NCBI GenBank assembly: GCA_016868585.1
Contig: VGGR01000013.1
Span: 1 to 39,632, forward strand
Length of the DNA: 39,632 nt
Source: Bacteroidota bacterium
GTDB lineage: Bacteria > Bacteroidota > Bacteroidia > Chitinophagales > Chitinophagaceae
Direction of reading: 5' to 3'
Shown: piece by piece, positions 1 to 9,412 of the stretch
Layout of the letters: each line of letters begins with the position of its first letter
Position numbering within the stretch: the first letter of the stretch is position 1
The notes under the pieces: model-generated
Seen by the model: the letters and a program-made list of their open reading frames with translations, nothing else
What the model was told of the DNA's origin: nothing
Database searches by the model: none
Program-made: the position numbers and the translations under genes

Positions 1-2451
1 ACATTCACAGTTACTGTAAATCCAAGTGGCCAGGTTAACACAGTTTCTAACCAAGCATTATGTAACGGTTCGGCAACTACAGCAGTAACCTTCTCTACCA
101 CTAACAATGGATTGATTTCAACAGGTGGCACACAAGCTGCAAGCTCTGGAACTATCTCAGTGTCTGTTCCTGATGCATCGGCTGTTGGAGCTACACACAC
201 TATACCAGTTACATTACCTGCTGGTGCTGTAATTAGCAATATGCGAGTAACCATGAATATGACCCATACTTGGATCAGCGACATGGTTATAAACCTGAAG
301 GCTCCAAATGGTCAGGTACTGAACCTGTTTAACCAACATGGTGGCTCCGGTGATAATTTAGTAAATACTGTTGTTAGCTCAACAGGTACTACTGCATTTG
401 CGAGCGGCTCGGCTCCGTTTACCGGAACCTTCGCTGCAACGGCTGCTCAAAACCAGGGCCCCACTGGCTATGCCTCCAATGCTGCCAATTTTGCTGCACT
501 GTACTCTATTCCAAATGGAAACTGGGTACTTGCCATGCGCGATTTATGGGGAGGAGATTTGGGTGTGTTAACTAATTGGTCTATTTCCTTTGACTATGCG
601 GTTCAGGGTACATTTGGCACTAACATGAACTGGACAAACAGCACTACCTCTATTGGGTTGGGTGCAAGTGGTACAGGAAACATTCCAAGCTTTACCGCTA
701 TAAACAATGGAAGCGCTCCTGTTACTTCCACTGTTACCGTAACGCCCACATACTTCAACGCTGGCACAAGTTGCCCAGGAACGCCAACTACATTTACGTA
801 TACGGTAAATCCTACCGCAACTGTAAACGCGGTGGCTAACCAAATATTCTGTGCTGGTTCACTTTCAACAGTGAATTTCAGCGGCAATGCTACTGGATCA
901 GTATATAGCTGGACTAACAGCACTACCTCTATTGGATTGGCTGCTAGCGGAACAGGCAACCTTTCGTTCACACCAACCAATACTGGTACCACACCTATCA
1001 TAGCTACTATCACTGTTACACCAAGCTTTACCAACAGCGGTGTCACTTGTACTGGTACACCACGCACCTTCACAATTACTGTTAATCCAGTAGGTCAGGT
1101 AAATGCAGTTTCCAGCCAAGTATTGTGTAATGGATCTAATACAACTGCCGTAAACTTTGCAACTGTTAATGGTGGCGGAACCATTGTCGCAGGTACACCT
1201 GTTACGGCTAACTCTGGTACAATTGCAATTGTGGTACCTGATCCACCTTCTGCACTTGCTCCGGCGGGTATTAGTCACACACTACCTGTAACACTTCCCT
1301 CTGGTGCAACTGTCACTGGGGTGAGCGTTAACTTCAACATGACCCATACTTGGGTAAGTGATATGGTCTTTAACCTGAAAGCACCAAATGGCCAGATTCT
1401 GAACCTTGTCAACAGACGTGGTGGTGCCGGTGATAATTTCACTAATACAACCATTAGCTCTACCGGTACGGTAAGTTTGGCAACCGCTGCCGCACCGTTT
1501 ACCGGAACATTTGCAGCAGATGCGGCAATCGGGGTTGGACCTACTGGTCAGCTCTCTACCGCTGCCAACTTTGCCGGGTTATACTCAGTTGGTTCCGGAG
1601 ATTGGACACTGTGGATGAGAGATTATGTTGGTGCCGACATAGGAACACTTACTAATTGGTCTATTACTATCAACTATACAATACTACAGCCTGCAGTAAC
1701 CTCTTATGCCTGGACAAATAACCTGTCTGGTATTGGCCTTGCAGCCAGCGGCACAGGAAACATTGCCAGCTTTGCGGCAATAAATACTGCTGCTGCTCCT
1801 GTAACAGCTACCGTTACCGTAACACCAACTTACACCAACGCTGGTACGGGCTGTGTAGGTTCGCCAATTAGCTACACCTACACGGTTAATCCTACACCTA
1901 CTGTTAATGCGGTGGCTGACCAAACAGTATGTCGTGGATCTAACGTGGCGGCTGTAACCTTTACGGGAGCTACTACCGGAACAGTTTACAATTGGACAAA
2001 TAGTAATACAGCTATCGGTCTTGCTGCTAGCGGCACCGGAAACATTGCCAGCTTTGTGGGTACTAATACTACCACAGCTCCGATCTCCGGTACTGTTAGG
2101 GTAACTCCGGTATACACTAACGCTGGTGTAACTTGTACAGGAACACCAAGAACGTTCACCATCACTGTTAATCCAATTCCAACGGTTAACCCTGTAGCCA
2201 GCTTTGCGGTTTGTCATAACTCTACTGCAGCAGCTGCATTCTCAGGCGCAACTACGGGAACCGTGTTTAACTGGACCAATTCTAACCCTGCTATTGGCCT
2301 TGCAGCCAGCGGCTCTGGAAATATCTCCTTCACGGCGCTGAATACAACTTCTGCTCCTGTTACTGCAACAATTACTGTAACACCAAGCTTTACAAATGGC
2401 GGTACTACTTGCGTGGGTGCACCAACCAGCTTTGTGATCACAGTTAATCCG
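1..2451 (+). repeat. Diverged tandem PKD-like modules, two carrying an inserted P-domain
   Basis: Five diverged copies of a module of about 92 codons run through the secreted protein. Plain copies are at about 811-1089, 1891-2175 and 2176-2450. The other two copies (1 to about 810, and about 1090-1890) are split by P-domain insertions at 145-600 and 1210-1680. The copies are clearly similar at DNA level, for example around the [10 protein letters not shown] codons, so recombination between copies and misassembly of short reads are both plausible here. Boundaries were set by eye from the translated repeats. Confidence 0.75.
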
Positions 2452-2973
2452 TTGCCGGTAGTAACAACTGGTACACTGCCTGGTCGTATCTGTATCAGCG
2501 ATACCCTGGTACGTTTGAATGGAACACCGGTGGGTGGTAGCTGGAGTGGATTTGGAATCTCCGGACTCAACTTCATGCCTCCTGCAACAGATGTGGGTAC
2601 ATGGCCAATAACCTATACCTACGCCAATGCTAATGGTTGCGTGAACAGAGCCAGCACTACAGTCACAGTACTAGCTTGTGAGGAGCGTAATCGTGATCTT
2701 GATAATGGCGCGGTTATTCTCTATCCAAATCCAAACAGTGGCCAGTTCAATATTCGTGTAAATTCTACCCGCTTCAACGTTTTGGGTATGCGCGTTTACA
2801 ACGCAGCTGGTCAATTAATGTATGTGAATCAGTGGAGAGGATTGGTATTTGCACGAGTGATTCCTGTTAATCTGGATCATTTAGCAGCAGGCACATACAT
2901 GGTACGTCTCTACTATGGAGATGGCATGGATCGCGGTGCGGATAAAACATACCAGGTTTTTATTGCTCACTAA
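1..2973 (+). CDS. Secreted multidomain P-domain/PKD-like protein with T9SS sorting domain (5' partial)
   Basis: The frame is open from base 1, so the true start lies outside the window; 990 residues are visible. I see five PKD/Ig-like modules. Each has a cysteine-bearing start (C-x-G-S), a central NWTNS...[10 protein letters not shown] segment, and an end reading TFTITVNP. Two proprotein-convertase P-type jelly-roll domains (about 145-600 and 1210-1680) have the features THTWxSDMVxNLKAPNG, GTFA and a closing TNWSI; each sits inside a PKD-like module rather than between modules. A further Ig-like domain (about 2451-2670, [12 protein letters not shown]) precedes a C-terminal domain with [12 protein letters not shown] and an [10 protein letters not shown] ending, the type A T9SS sorting signal. 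By family knowledge such proteins are exported across the outer membrane by the T9SS and anchored or released. The role is probably adhesive or structural; no catalytic domain is visible in this part. The upstream portion could carry a peptidase, since P-domains often accompany subtilisin-like or metalloproteases. Confidence 0.85.
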   Translation, partial: TFTVTVNPSGQVNTVSNQALCNGSATTAVTFSTTNNGLISTGGTQAASSGTISVSVPDASAVGATHTIPVTLPAGAVISNMRVTMNMTHTWISDMVINLKAPNGQVLNLFNQHGGSGDNLVNTVVSSTGTTAFASGSAPFTGTFAATAAQNQGPTGYASNAANFAALYSIPNGNWVLAMRDLWGGDLGVLTNWSISFDYAVQGTFGTNMNWTNSTTSIGLGASGTGNIPSFTAINNGSAPVTSTVTVTPTYFNAGTSCPGTPTTFTYTVNPTATVNAVANQIFCAGSLSTVNFSGNATGSVYSWTNSTTSIGLAASGTGNLSFTPTNTGTTPIIATITVTPSFTNSGVTCTGTPRTFTITVNPVGQVNAVSSQVLCNGSNTTAVNFATVNGGGTIVAGTPVTANSGTIAIVVPDPPSALAPAGISHTLPVTLPSGATVTGVSVNFNMTHTWVSDMVFNLKAPNGQILNLVNRRGGAGDNFTNTTISSTGTVSLATAAAPFTGTFAADAAIGVGPTGQLSTAANFAGLYSVGSGDWTLWMRDYVGADIGTLTNWSITINYTILQPAVTSYAWTNNLSGIGLAASGTGNIASFAAINTAAAPVTATVTVTPTYTNAGTGCVGSPISYTYTVNPTPTVNAVADQTVCRGSNVAAVTFTGATTGTVYNWTNSNTAIGLAASGTGNIASFVGTNTTTAPISGTVRVTPVYTNAGVTCTGTPRTFTITVNPIPTVNPVASFAVCHNSTAAAAFSGATTGTVFNWTNSNPAIGLAASGSGNISFTALNTTSAPVTATITVTPSFTNGGTTCVGAPTSFVITVNPLPVVTTGTLPGRICISDTLVRLNGTPVGGSWSGFGISGLNFMPPATDVGTWPITYTYANANGCVNRASTTVTVLACEERNRDLDNGAVILYPNPNSGQFNIRVNSTRFNVLGMRVYNAAGQLMYVNQWRGLVFARVIPVNLDHLAAGTYMVRLYYGDGMDRGADKTYQVFIAH

Positions 2974-2991
2974 TTGATAAAACATCGTTTC

Positions 2992-3023
2992 AAAAGGCAC
3001 TCCAATCGGGGTGCCTTTTTTTA
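2992..3023 (+). terminator. Rho-independent terminator after the secreted protein gene
   Basis: The arms AAAAGGCAC and GTGCCTTTT (2992-3000 and 3011-3019) pair perfectly over 9 bp with a 10-nt loop and run into a T-rich tract. It begins 18 nt after the stop codon and separates this gene from ruvB. Confidence 0.85.
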
Positions 3024-3024
3024 T

Positions 3025-3032
3025 TAGTTTTA
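3025..3032 (+). promoter_or_regulatory. Possible -7 element of ruvB (one mismatch)
   Basis: TAGTTTTA matches TAnnTTTG except at the last base and stands 6 nt before the ruvB ATG, the same geometry as the perfect elements elsewhere in the window. No convincing -33 element is seen, because the region upstream is the terminator. Confidence 0.3.
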
Positions 3033-3038
3033 CAGAAC

Positions 3039-4064
3039 ATGGCTAATCCCAATTTACATAGTGCAAAAGACCAGCTTTCTGCAGCTGAGCGAGAGTTTGA
3101 GAATAATATCAGACCGGCGCAGATCAGCGAATTTGCCGGCCAGGATCAGTTGATAGAAAACCTTCGTGTATTTATTAAAGCGGCTAAGATGCGGGGAGAG
3201 GCCTTGGATCATGTGCTATTTCATGGTCCGCCCGGATTAGGTAAAACAACGCTTTCCAGAATTTTGGCTAATGAATTGGGTGTACAAATAAAAGAAACCT
3301 CCGGACCAGTAATTGAAAAACCGGGAGATCTGGCCGGCTTATTAACGTCGCTGGAGCCCAATGCTGTGTTGTTCATTGATGAGATTCACCGACTGAGTAC
3401 AGTGGTGGAGGAATATCTATACGCCGCTATGGAGGATTATCGAATAGACATCATGATCGATAGCGGTCCTAATGCCAGAAGCATTCAACTTAATTTGCAT
3501 CCTTTTACGTTGATTGGTGCCACTACAAGAAGTGGATTGCTCACGGCTCCGTTGCTTTCCCGGTTTGCCATTAAATCTCGATTAGAATATTACAAAGCTG
3601 CTGTACTAGATACCATCTTAAAAAGATCCGCCTCTATTTTAGGAGTGCGCATTTCGGATACTGCAGTGGCAGAAATTGGACGAAGAAGCCGCGGAACACC
3701 CCGCATTGCCAATGGGCTGCTGCGTCGGGTAAGGGATTTTGCGCAGGTATTGAATGATGGCGCCATTGATCTAGGAATTACACAACACGCGCTGCGTGCC
3801 TTGCATGTAGATGAACATGGGCTCGACGAAATGGACAACCGCATACTTTCTACCATCATTGATAAATTTAAAGGAGGCCCCGTTGGTATTACCACCATTG
3901 CCACTGCTGTTGGCGAGGAGTCGGGAACTATCGAAGAAGTGTACGAGCCTTTTTTAATTCAAGAGGGATTTTTACAACGTACACTCCGGGGACGTGAGGT
4001 TACTCGCAAGGCCTATGAACATTTAGGAAAAACAGGGCCTCAGGAAACGGGCACGTTGTTTTAA
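3039..4064 (+). CDS. ruvB: Holliday junction branch migration ATPase RuvB
   Basis: RuvB forms the hexameric motor that, with RuvA, drives branch migration of Holliday junctions in recombinational repair. The 341-residue length is normal. Visible features are Walker A GPPGLGKT (63-70), Walker B LFIDEIH (111-117), the sensor I segment GATTRSG (160-166), and the C-terminal winged-helix segment [20 protein letters not shown] before the DNA-binding end. The N-terminal EFAGQ segment after IRP is also typical of RuvB. The ATG lies 15 nt after the terminator stem of the upstream gene. ruvA and ruvC are not in the window, so this copy is transcribed alone or with the regulator that follows 81 nt later. 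Confidence 0.97.
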   Translation: MANPNLHSAKDQLSAAEREFENNIRPAQISEFAGQDQLIENLRVFIKAAKMRGEALDHVLFHGPPGLGKTTLSRILANELGVQIKETSGPVIEKPGDLAGLLTSLEPNAVLFIDEIHRLSTVVEEYLYAAMEDYRIDIMIDSGPNARSIQLNLHPFTLIGATTRSGLLTAPLLSRFAIKSRLEYYKAAVLDTILKRSASILGVRISDTAVAEIGRRSRGTPRIANGLLRRVRDFAQVLNDGAIDLGITQHALRALHVDEHGLDEMDNRILSTIIDKFKGGPVGITTIATAVGEESGTIEEVYEPFLIQEGFLQRTLRGREVTRKAYEHLGKTGPQETGTLF

Positions 4065-4130
4065 CAAAATATTCAGCCTACTTCCTTCGTTCACCCCTTG
4101 GCAATGCTTTTATTTGTAACTATAGGACCT

Positions 4131-4138
4131 TAAATTAG
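4131..4138 (+). promoter_or_regulatory. Possible -7 element of the response regulator gene (one mismatch)
   Basis: TAAATTAG differs from TAnnTTTG at one base and lies 7 nt before the ATG. The same TTAG variant occurs in front of gldF. It is weak evidence taken alone. Confidence 0.3.
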
Positions 4139-4145
4139 CCTGTTT

Positions 4146-4844
4146 ATGGAAAACAAAAAATCAAAAATCCTGCTTTGTGAAGACGATAAAAATCTGGGTG
4201 TTGTACTTAAGAATTATTTGGAGCTGAATGACTTTGATGTTATTCTTGAGCGAGATGGCAGACTAGGCCTGGCTGCTTTTCAGCGGGAACGGGTTGATCT
4301 GTGTTTGCTTGACGTGATGATGCCCAATATGGACGGGTTTGCCCTGGCTGAAGCAATACGCGATGTGGACCCTGATGTGCCTTTGTTTTTCCTGAGTGCC
4401 AAGACCATGAAGGAGGATCTGATTCAAGGCTATAAATTAGGTGCCGATGATTATGTAACCAAGCCATTTGACAGTGAAGTGTTGTTGCTAAAGATCAAAG
4501 CAATTTTAAAGAGAAATGAGGAGCAGCAACGTGAAACAGAACAGCGTGAATTTGATCTGGCTACTTATCATTTTAATCCTCGCTTACGTGAATTGTCCAT
4601 AGGAGACAGGAAGCAAACCTTATCTCCCAAAGAAAATGATCTGCTTAAATTATTGGTTGAACATTTGAATGATTTGTTGCCTCGCGAAAAAGCCTTAAAG
4701 AAAATATGGGGTAGCGATACTTATTTTAACGGAAGAAGTATGGACGTCTACATCGCCAAATTACGGAAGTATCTAAAAGAAGACGGCCGTATTGAAATTG
4801 TTAATATCCATGGAGAAGGTTTCCGGTTGATCGTTAAAGAATAA
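4146..4844 (+). CDS. OmpR/PhoB-family response regulator (RprY-like)
   Basis: This is a two-domain transcription factor of 232 residues. The receiver domain (about 7-120) has the acidic pocket E12/D13/D14, the phospho-acceptor D56 in LLDVMMP, the switch residue S84 and K106 in TKPF. The output winged helix (about 135-230) contains LSPKENDLLKLL and the recognition-helix region NGRSMDVYIAKLRKYL, ending GEGFRL. No histidine kinase is adjacent, so it is an orphan here; the phylum's RprY-type regulators have the same organisation. Its stop codon lies 4 nt from the convergent recQ stop. Target genes cannot be read from the sequence. Confidence 0.93.
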   Translation: MENKKSKILLCEDDKNLGVVLKNYLELNDFDVILERDGRLGLAAFQRERVDLCLLDVMMPNMDGFALAEAIRDVDPDVPLFFLSAKTMKEDLIQGYKLGADDYVTKPFDSEVLLLKIKAILKRNEEQQRETEQREFDLATYHFNPRLRELSIGDRKQTLSPKENDLLKLLVEHLNDLLPREKALKKIWGSDTYFNGRSMDVYIAKLRKYLKEDGRIEIVNIHGEGFRLIVKE

Positions 4845-4848
4845 GTAT

Positions 4849-6753
4849 TCACGTTAGTGTAACTGTTCCGTCTTTATGTAACTGGATGATCTCGGCTGCC
4901 TGTAAAAAGTCAAGCACGCCTAACACCTCTGTTTCATCATTATTAATTAGCAATTCGGTTATTGTGCTGCAGGGCAGGGGGCCGTTTTTTAATAAAGCCA
5001 GCAGCTGGGTTTTGATTTCTTCAAAGCCTGCTCCAGAAAGGGACTTTTTTTTAGCAGCCAGGCAATTATCACAAGTTCCACAAGACTTGGCAGAAAGATC
5101 TCCAAAATAGTTTGCAATGAGTAGACTGCGGCAGTTTTGTTGATGCTCAGTATACTGAAGCATCGTGCGCAGTCTTTCCTCATATTGTTTTTTTCTGTTA
5201 TTGAAGTTTGCCTGATCAATCACTAATTCCTCCGCCCGGATACGGGGTACTGGAAAAAATAATTGTGGTTCCTCTTTTTGAGGATGATAAGAAAGCACAC
5301 CTCTTTTTTGTAATTCTTGTAACTGTGTTTGTATTTCTTCTACCGGAGATTTTAACAGAGCGGCAATTTGTTTTTCAGAAATGCTAACAGGTTGATCATA
5401 GATACCGCTATAGGTTCTTAAAAGTGTTTTACTTAGCTTGTCCAGCTCAAGATCATCTTGCTCCAATGATTCTATCAATAGGCGGGCTGCCACAAATTGA
5501 ATACGAGGTGGAATAAAAACCGCTTCGTTATAATTTACCCATCCCTCCTGCCCTAATATTTTTAAGGACTGTAATACCAGCGGTGCCGGTAATTTGAAGC
5601 GATGAATAAAAGCTGTCCAGTCAAAATCAAAATACTGTCCCTCTCCGCTTCCCACCGGAAGTTGCAAGTAGTTGGCAATTGCTTGATATACTTCTCTAAT
5701 CGAGGCAAGAGAAGGGAATCGATCGGTGATGGAATCCAGTAGTTCTTGCTTATCCCGGGGAGTAAAAAGTAATACCGCGTAAGATTTATTTCCATCACGT
5801 CCGGCACGACCTGCTTCTTGATAGTAATTTTCTAAACAATCTGGTATGCCAACATGAATTACCGTTCTTACATCTGGCTTATCAATTCCCATTCCAAAGG
5901 CATTGGTGCATACCATTACCGGCGTTTGATCATTTTTCCAAGCCGCCTGTCTTTCCTGTCTTGTTGCGGCATCCAGTCCCGCATGATAAAAGCTGGCTTC
6001 TATTCCCTGTGCTTGTAATAGTGTGGCAATTTCCTGTGTTCTCTTGCGGGTTCTGCAATAGATGATACTGCTTCCTTTTACCTGATTTAGGATCCTATTT
6101 ATTTTAGGGATGGCCATTTCTACCTCAAATACGCTGTAAGAGAGATTGTGCCTTGCAAAAGATTGTTTTACCAATACGGGTTCATGAAGTTGAAGCTTTG
6201 CTATAATATCTTCTTGAACCATTGGAGTAGCAGAAGCCGTCAGTGCTAAAATTGGAACGGCAGGCAGTTCTTCTCTAAGTTGTGCAATACGCAGATAAGG
6301 CGGTCTGAAATCGTAGCCCCATTGCGAAATACAATGCGCTTCGTCCACTGCAATTAACTGAACATTTAATCCGGGTAAATATTCCTGAAACAGATCTGAT
6401 TCCAGCCTTTCCGGGGAAACGTATAAAAATTTACAATTACTGGTGCTGGCTACTTGTAAGGTATTAATAACCTCTTTGCGACTCATGCCACTGTATAAGG
6501 CAAAAGCAGTGATTTGTTTGCTTCGTAGGTTTTCAACCTGGTCGCGCATAAGGGCAATCAGGGGAGATATGACCAGACAAATGCCGGGTAATTGTAAGGC
6601 TGGCGCCTGATAGCAAATTGATTTACCTCCCCCGGTAGGAAGAGATGCCAATACGTCTTTCCTCGCTAATATGGCTTCTATGGTAGCAAGCTGTCCAGGC
6701 TTGAATGCTGTATGGCCCCAGTATTTTTTTAAAACAGCCGCTGACTGACTCAT
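4849..6753 (-). CDS. recQ: ATP-dependent DNA helicase RecQ
   Basis: This is a 3'-5' SF2 DNA helicase for recombination and repair, 634 residues long. Motif 0/I shows FKPGQ and LPTGGGKS (38-45), motif II DEAH (137-140) followed by the RecQ-specific aromatic loop CISQWGYDFRPPY, motif III TASAT (172-176), motif V NAFGMGIDKPDV and motif VI QEAGRAGRDG. The zinc-binding cysteines (C-x16-C-x2-C-x2-C type, ending CGTCDNC) and a winged helix follow. I see no clear C-terminal HRDC domain; the protein ends in a short helical/winged segment, as in many Bacteroidota RecQ proteins. The start ATG overlaps the stop of the upstream metal ATPase (ATGA), so the two are translationally coupled. Confidence 0.96.
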   Translation of the reverse strand: MSQSAAVLKKYWGHTAFKPGQLATIEAILARKDVLASLPTGGGKSICYQAPALQLPGICLVISPLIALMRDQVENLRSKQITAFALYSGMSRKEVINTLQVASTSNCKFLYVSPERLESDLFQEYLPGLNVQLIAVDEAHCISQWGYDFRPPYLRIAQLREELPAVPILALTASATPMVQEDIIAKLQLHEPVLVKQSFARHNLSYSVFEVEMAIPKINRILNQVKGSSIIYCRTRKRTQEIATLLQAQGIEASFYHAGLDAATRQERQAAWKNDQTPVMVCTNAFGMGIDKPDVRTVIHVGIPDCLENYYQEAGRAGRDGNKSYAVLLFTPRDKQELLDSITDRFPSLASIREVYQAIANYLQLPVGSGEGQYFDFDWTAFIHRFKLPAPLVLQSLKILGQEGWVNYNEAVFIPPRIQFVAARLLIESLEQDDLELDKLSKTLLRTYSGIYDQPVSISEKQIAALLKSPVEEIQTQLQELQKRGVLSYHPQKEEPQLFFPVPRIRAEELVIDQANFNNRKKQYEERLRTMLQYTEHQQNCRSLLIANYFGDLSAKSCGTCDNCLAAKKKSLSGAGFEEIKTQLLALLKNGPLPCSTITELLINNDETEVLGVLDFLQAAEIIQLHKDGTVTLT

Positions 6754-8882
6754 TCTACCCGCTTTACGAACAAACGGACCGAATTGATGGCAAGGACCAC
6801 ATCGCTGAGCCCCATCACTAAGGCACCAAAGGTGGGGGTTAGGTATCCAAATGCTGCAACCGGGATTGCTATTACATTATAGGCAAATGCCCAGAATAGA
6901 TTTTGTTTAATGGTTAAATAGGTGTGGCGGCCCAATCCTAATGCAGCAGGTAATTTCTTTAATCCCTGATTCATCAACACTACTTGTGCAGTTTGAACGG
7001 CTAGCTGCGAAGCATCGTTCATGGAAATACTAATAGTGGCCTTGGCAAGTGCTGGGGCATCGTTGATTCCATCGCCCACCATGACGGTAGGCTTTTCCAG
7101 ATTCAGTGATTCTACAATGGTTAATTTATCAGCAGGACTTTTTTCTGCATAGAGCACATCGATGCCAAGTTGTTGTGCCAATTTTTCACAACGTTCCAGT
7201 GTATCTCCGCTGAGTAAAATAGTGTTGATTTTTTTTCGATGTAAATAATTGATTACTGCATGCGCCTCCGGTCTTACTTGATCTGCTATATCTAACCAAC
7301 CCAGCAGTGTGTTATTTTTTTGAAGATAAAGATTATGTGCACGTTCCTGTGTGAGACCTTCTACCATTTTCCATGAACCGATACTGTAGGTGTTGCCTTC
7401 GAGATCCGTGGCTATCATCCCTAGTCCTTTGATCTCTTCGATTTTTTTGAATTGTAATTGGTCCTTTGTTTTCCATGTTTTACTGACACACTGTGCAATG
7501 GGATGGTTAGAATATTTCTCCAATGAGTAGGCCAGAAACTTGAATTGCTCCTGGCTGGTAGCTGAATCTGTGACGTGAAAATTTCCGATCACAAATTGTC
7601 CGGTTGTTAGTGTGCCTGTTTTATCAAATACAACTTGTTCAATTTGTTGGAATAACTCTAAACTTTTTGCATTACGAAAAAGAATCCCGCTACGGGCCGC
7701 ACGGCCCAGTCCCACCGCAATGGCTGCAGGGGTTGCCAATCCCATGGCGCAGGGACAGGCAATGACCAATACGGCGATGCTTCTTAAAAGCGCTGCCACC
7801 AGATCATTCAGCATTAAATAATTCAATGCAAAACAACCAGCTGCAATTATCAAAACACTGGGAATAAAAATAGTACTGATGCGATCTGCTAATTGTTGAA
7901 CGGGCGGCTTTTCGCCTTGTGCCTCTTTCACTAATTGAATGATGCCAGCGAGTACCGTTTCATCTCCAGTTGCCGTTACCTGCGCTTTTACGGTTCCCTC
8001 TGTTACTAAGCTGCCGCCAATTAATCTATCCTTGGCCAAGCGACGAACCGGGAGAGATTCGCCCGTAATGATCGATTCATTGGCATGTAATTCTCCCCAA
8101 AGAATTTTACAATCAATTGGCACCTGCTCGCCGGTTTTAATCAATATCAGGTCGCCCACTTGCAGCTGCGTATTCTCTACGGAAAAATATTGTTCGCGGT
8201 GTTCATCATCAAAGGCAATCATTGTGGCCATCACCTTTTGTGATTTAACTAACTGTTGTAGTGCTCTTTGAGTAGAGGCAATGGAAGCATCTTCCAAATA
8301 ATTACCTAAAAAAACCAAGGTGATGATGGTGGCAGCCGTTTCATAAAACATAAAATTGGCTGCTTGTTCGCTGAAGCTGCCATACAGGCTATAGCCAAAT
8401 GCTGCGGTGGCCCCCAATGTAATCAACACGTTCATGTTGGGCATCCGGTTCCGAATACTTTTCCAGGCACTGGCGCCAAAAAAGTGCATACCAATTGCGT
8501 AAACAGGAATGGTGAGTCCTAATTGTGCCCAAGGGTTATGTAACCAGCCTCCCAGATTTATCCAACCACTTAATGTATGTGAAAAAAGTAAGAGCAGTGT
8601 GGGTGGCAAGCAAAGTAAAAAACGAATGAGCTGGGGCGACAAGGAATTGGTTTTTTCCGTAGTTATGGAACCATTCTTTTCCCTTTCTATGGCATAGCCT
8701 AACCGTTCAATGCCTTTTTTCAACAATTCTTCACTGCGGGTGTTTGATTGTTCAAACTGTAAATCTCCGGTAACAAAATTGATCCGTATGTTTTTCATCC
8801 CCTCCTTATCCAAATAACGTTGGATATTTAGCGCGCAGGTGCTACAGTCCATCCCTCTCACTTTCCATTTGGTAACTTTCAT
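6750..8882 (-). CDS. CPx-type (P1B) heavy-metal-translocating ATPase, probably Cu(+) exporter
   Basis: This 710-residue membrane pump would export Cu(+) or a similar soft metal using ATP. The N-terminal HMA domain carries GMDCSTC (10-16). Further landmarks are TGES (273-276, actuator), the intramembrane CPC (376-378), the phosphorylated D420 in DKTGT, HP (460-461) and GDGINDAP (603-610). Y668-N669 in the penultimate helix fits Cu(+) pumps. The last helix reads MGLSD, with Asp at the position where CopA proteins usually have Ser, so specificity is less certain and a CcoI/FixI-like role in oxidase assembly is possible. A TTG-N21-TAAATTTG promoter lies 4 nt before the ATG. It is the first gene of a two-gene unit with recQ. 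Confidence 0.93.
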   Translation of the reverse strand: MKVTKWKVRGMDCSTCALNIQRYLDKEGMKNIRINFVTGDLQFEQSNTRSEELLKKGIERLGYAIEREKNGSITTEKTNSLSPQLIRFLLCLPPTLLLLFSHTLSGWINLGGWLHNPWAQLGLTIPVYAIGMHFFGASAWKSIRNRMPNMNVLITLGATAAFGYSLYGSFSEQAANFMFYETAATIITLVFLGNYLEDASIASTQRALQQLVKSQKVMATMIAFDDEHREQYFSVENTQLQVGDLILIKTGEQVPIDCKILWGELHANESIITGESLPVRRLAKDRLIGGSLVTEGTVKAQVTATGDETVLAGIIQLVKEAQGEKPPVQQLADRISTIFIPSVLIIAAGCFALNYLMLNDLVAALLRSIAVLVIACPCAMGLATPAAIAVGLGRAARSGILFRNAKSLELFQQIEQVVFDKTGTLTTGQFVIGNFHVTDSATSQEQFKFLAYSLEKYSNHPIAQCVSKTWKTKDQLQFKKIEEIKGLGMIATDLEGNTYSIGSWKMVEGLTQERAHNLYLQKNNTLLGWLDIADQVRPEAHAVINYLHRKKINTILLSGDTLERCEKLAQQLGIDVLYAEKSPADKLTIVESLNLEKPTVMVGDGINDAPALAKATISISMNDASQLAVQTAQVVLMNQGLKKLPAALGLGRHTYLTIKQNLFWAFAYNVIAIPVAAFGYLTPTFGALVMGLSDVVLAINSVRLFVKRVE

Positions 8883-8886
8883 GATG

Positions 8887-8918
8887 CAAATTTATCAAAA
8901 GTAGGTGGCCTCTAACAA
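8887..8918 (-). promoter_or_regulatory. Promoter of the metal ATPase gene, -33 and -7
   Basis: On the minus strand, TTG (8916-8918) and a perfect TAAATTTG (8887-8894) are separated by 21 bp, within the Bacteroidota sigma-70 spacing. Only four bases (CATC) separate the -7 element from the ATG, which predicts an mRNA with essentially no leader. Confidence 0.65.
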
Positions 8919-8956
8919 GTAGATCTACACTATATTGCTGCTTGGATCAATTACGC

Positions 8957-9412
8957 ATGGAACTTCAGTTTACCCTTTCATCCATTGACCAGGCGGCCCG
9001 CTTGTTTTTTGAGCAAGCTAAACCCTATAGGGTTTTTGCCTTTCATGCGCCCATGGGCACGGGTAAAACAACTTTTATCGCTGCGCTTTGTAGGGCTATT
9101 CGCGTACAAGCACAACCCTCAAGTCCCACTTTTTCCTTGGTAAATGAATACGTTACCTCTGAAGGTGCCTCAATCTACCATATAGACTTGTATCGGATCA
9201 AGGATTACCAGGAGGCAAGGGATGCAGGCATCGAGGAAATTTTACATAGTGGGGCTATTTGTTTTGTGGAGTGGCCAGAAAAAGCGCCTGAAATTTTACC
9301 GGATAATACCTTACACCTCCGCATGGAGAACCAACCTGTTTCTACCCCTGCAGGCAACGTTGATAGCCGATATCTGTGTACATTTACTTACACAACACAT
9401 GAGTCAACCTAA
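8957..9412 (+). CDS. tsaE: tRNA t6A37 biosynthesis ATPase TsaE
   Basis: TsaE is the ATPase partner of TsaB/TsaD in making the N6-threonylcarbamoyl modification of ANN-decoding tRNAs. The 151-residue protein shows the P-loop APMGTGKTT (31-39), the SSPTFSLVNEY segment, the HIDLYRI motif, and FVEWPE, all diagnostic of the family. I chose ATG 8957 over an upstream in-frame TTG at 8942 because homologues begin close to the F-T-L strand. The 3' end overlaps the alanine dehydrogenase start by 14 nt. A degenerate TATATTG at 8931-8937 could be the promoter. Confidence 0.93.
   Translation: MELQFTLSSIDQAARLFFEQAKPYRVFAFHAPMGTGKTTFIAALCRAIRVQAQPSSPTFSLVNEYVTSEGASIYHIDLYRIKDYQEARDAGIEEILHSGAICFVEWPEKAPEILPDNTLHLRMENQPVSTPAGNVDSRYLCTFTYTTHEST

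Noticed and set aside
603-2576. Long minus-strand open frames across the secreted repeat protein
   Set aside because: They are antisense shadows of a Thr/Val/Asn-rich repeat with few stop codons; their translations have no domain, and the plus-strand frame has clear repeats and a sorting signal.
4109-4116. TTTATTTG upstream of the response regulator as a -7 element
   Set aside because: It lacks the A of the leading TA and the nearest TTG is only 8 bp upstream; TAAATTAG at 4131 has better placement.
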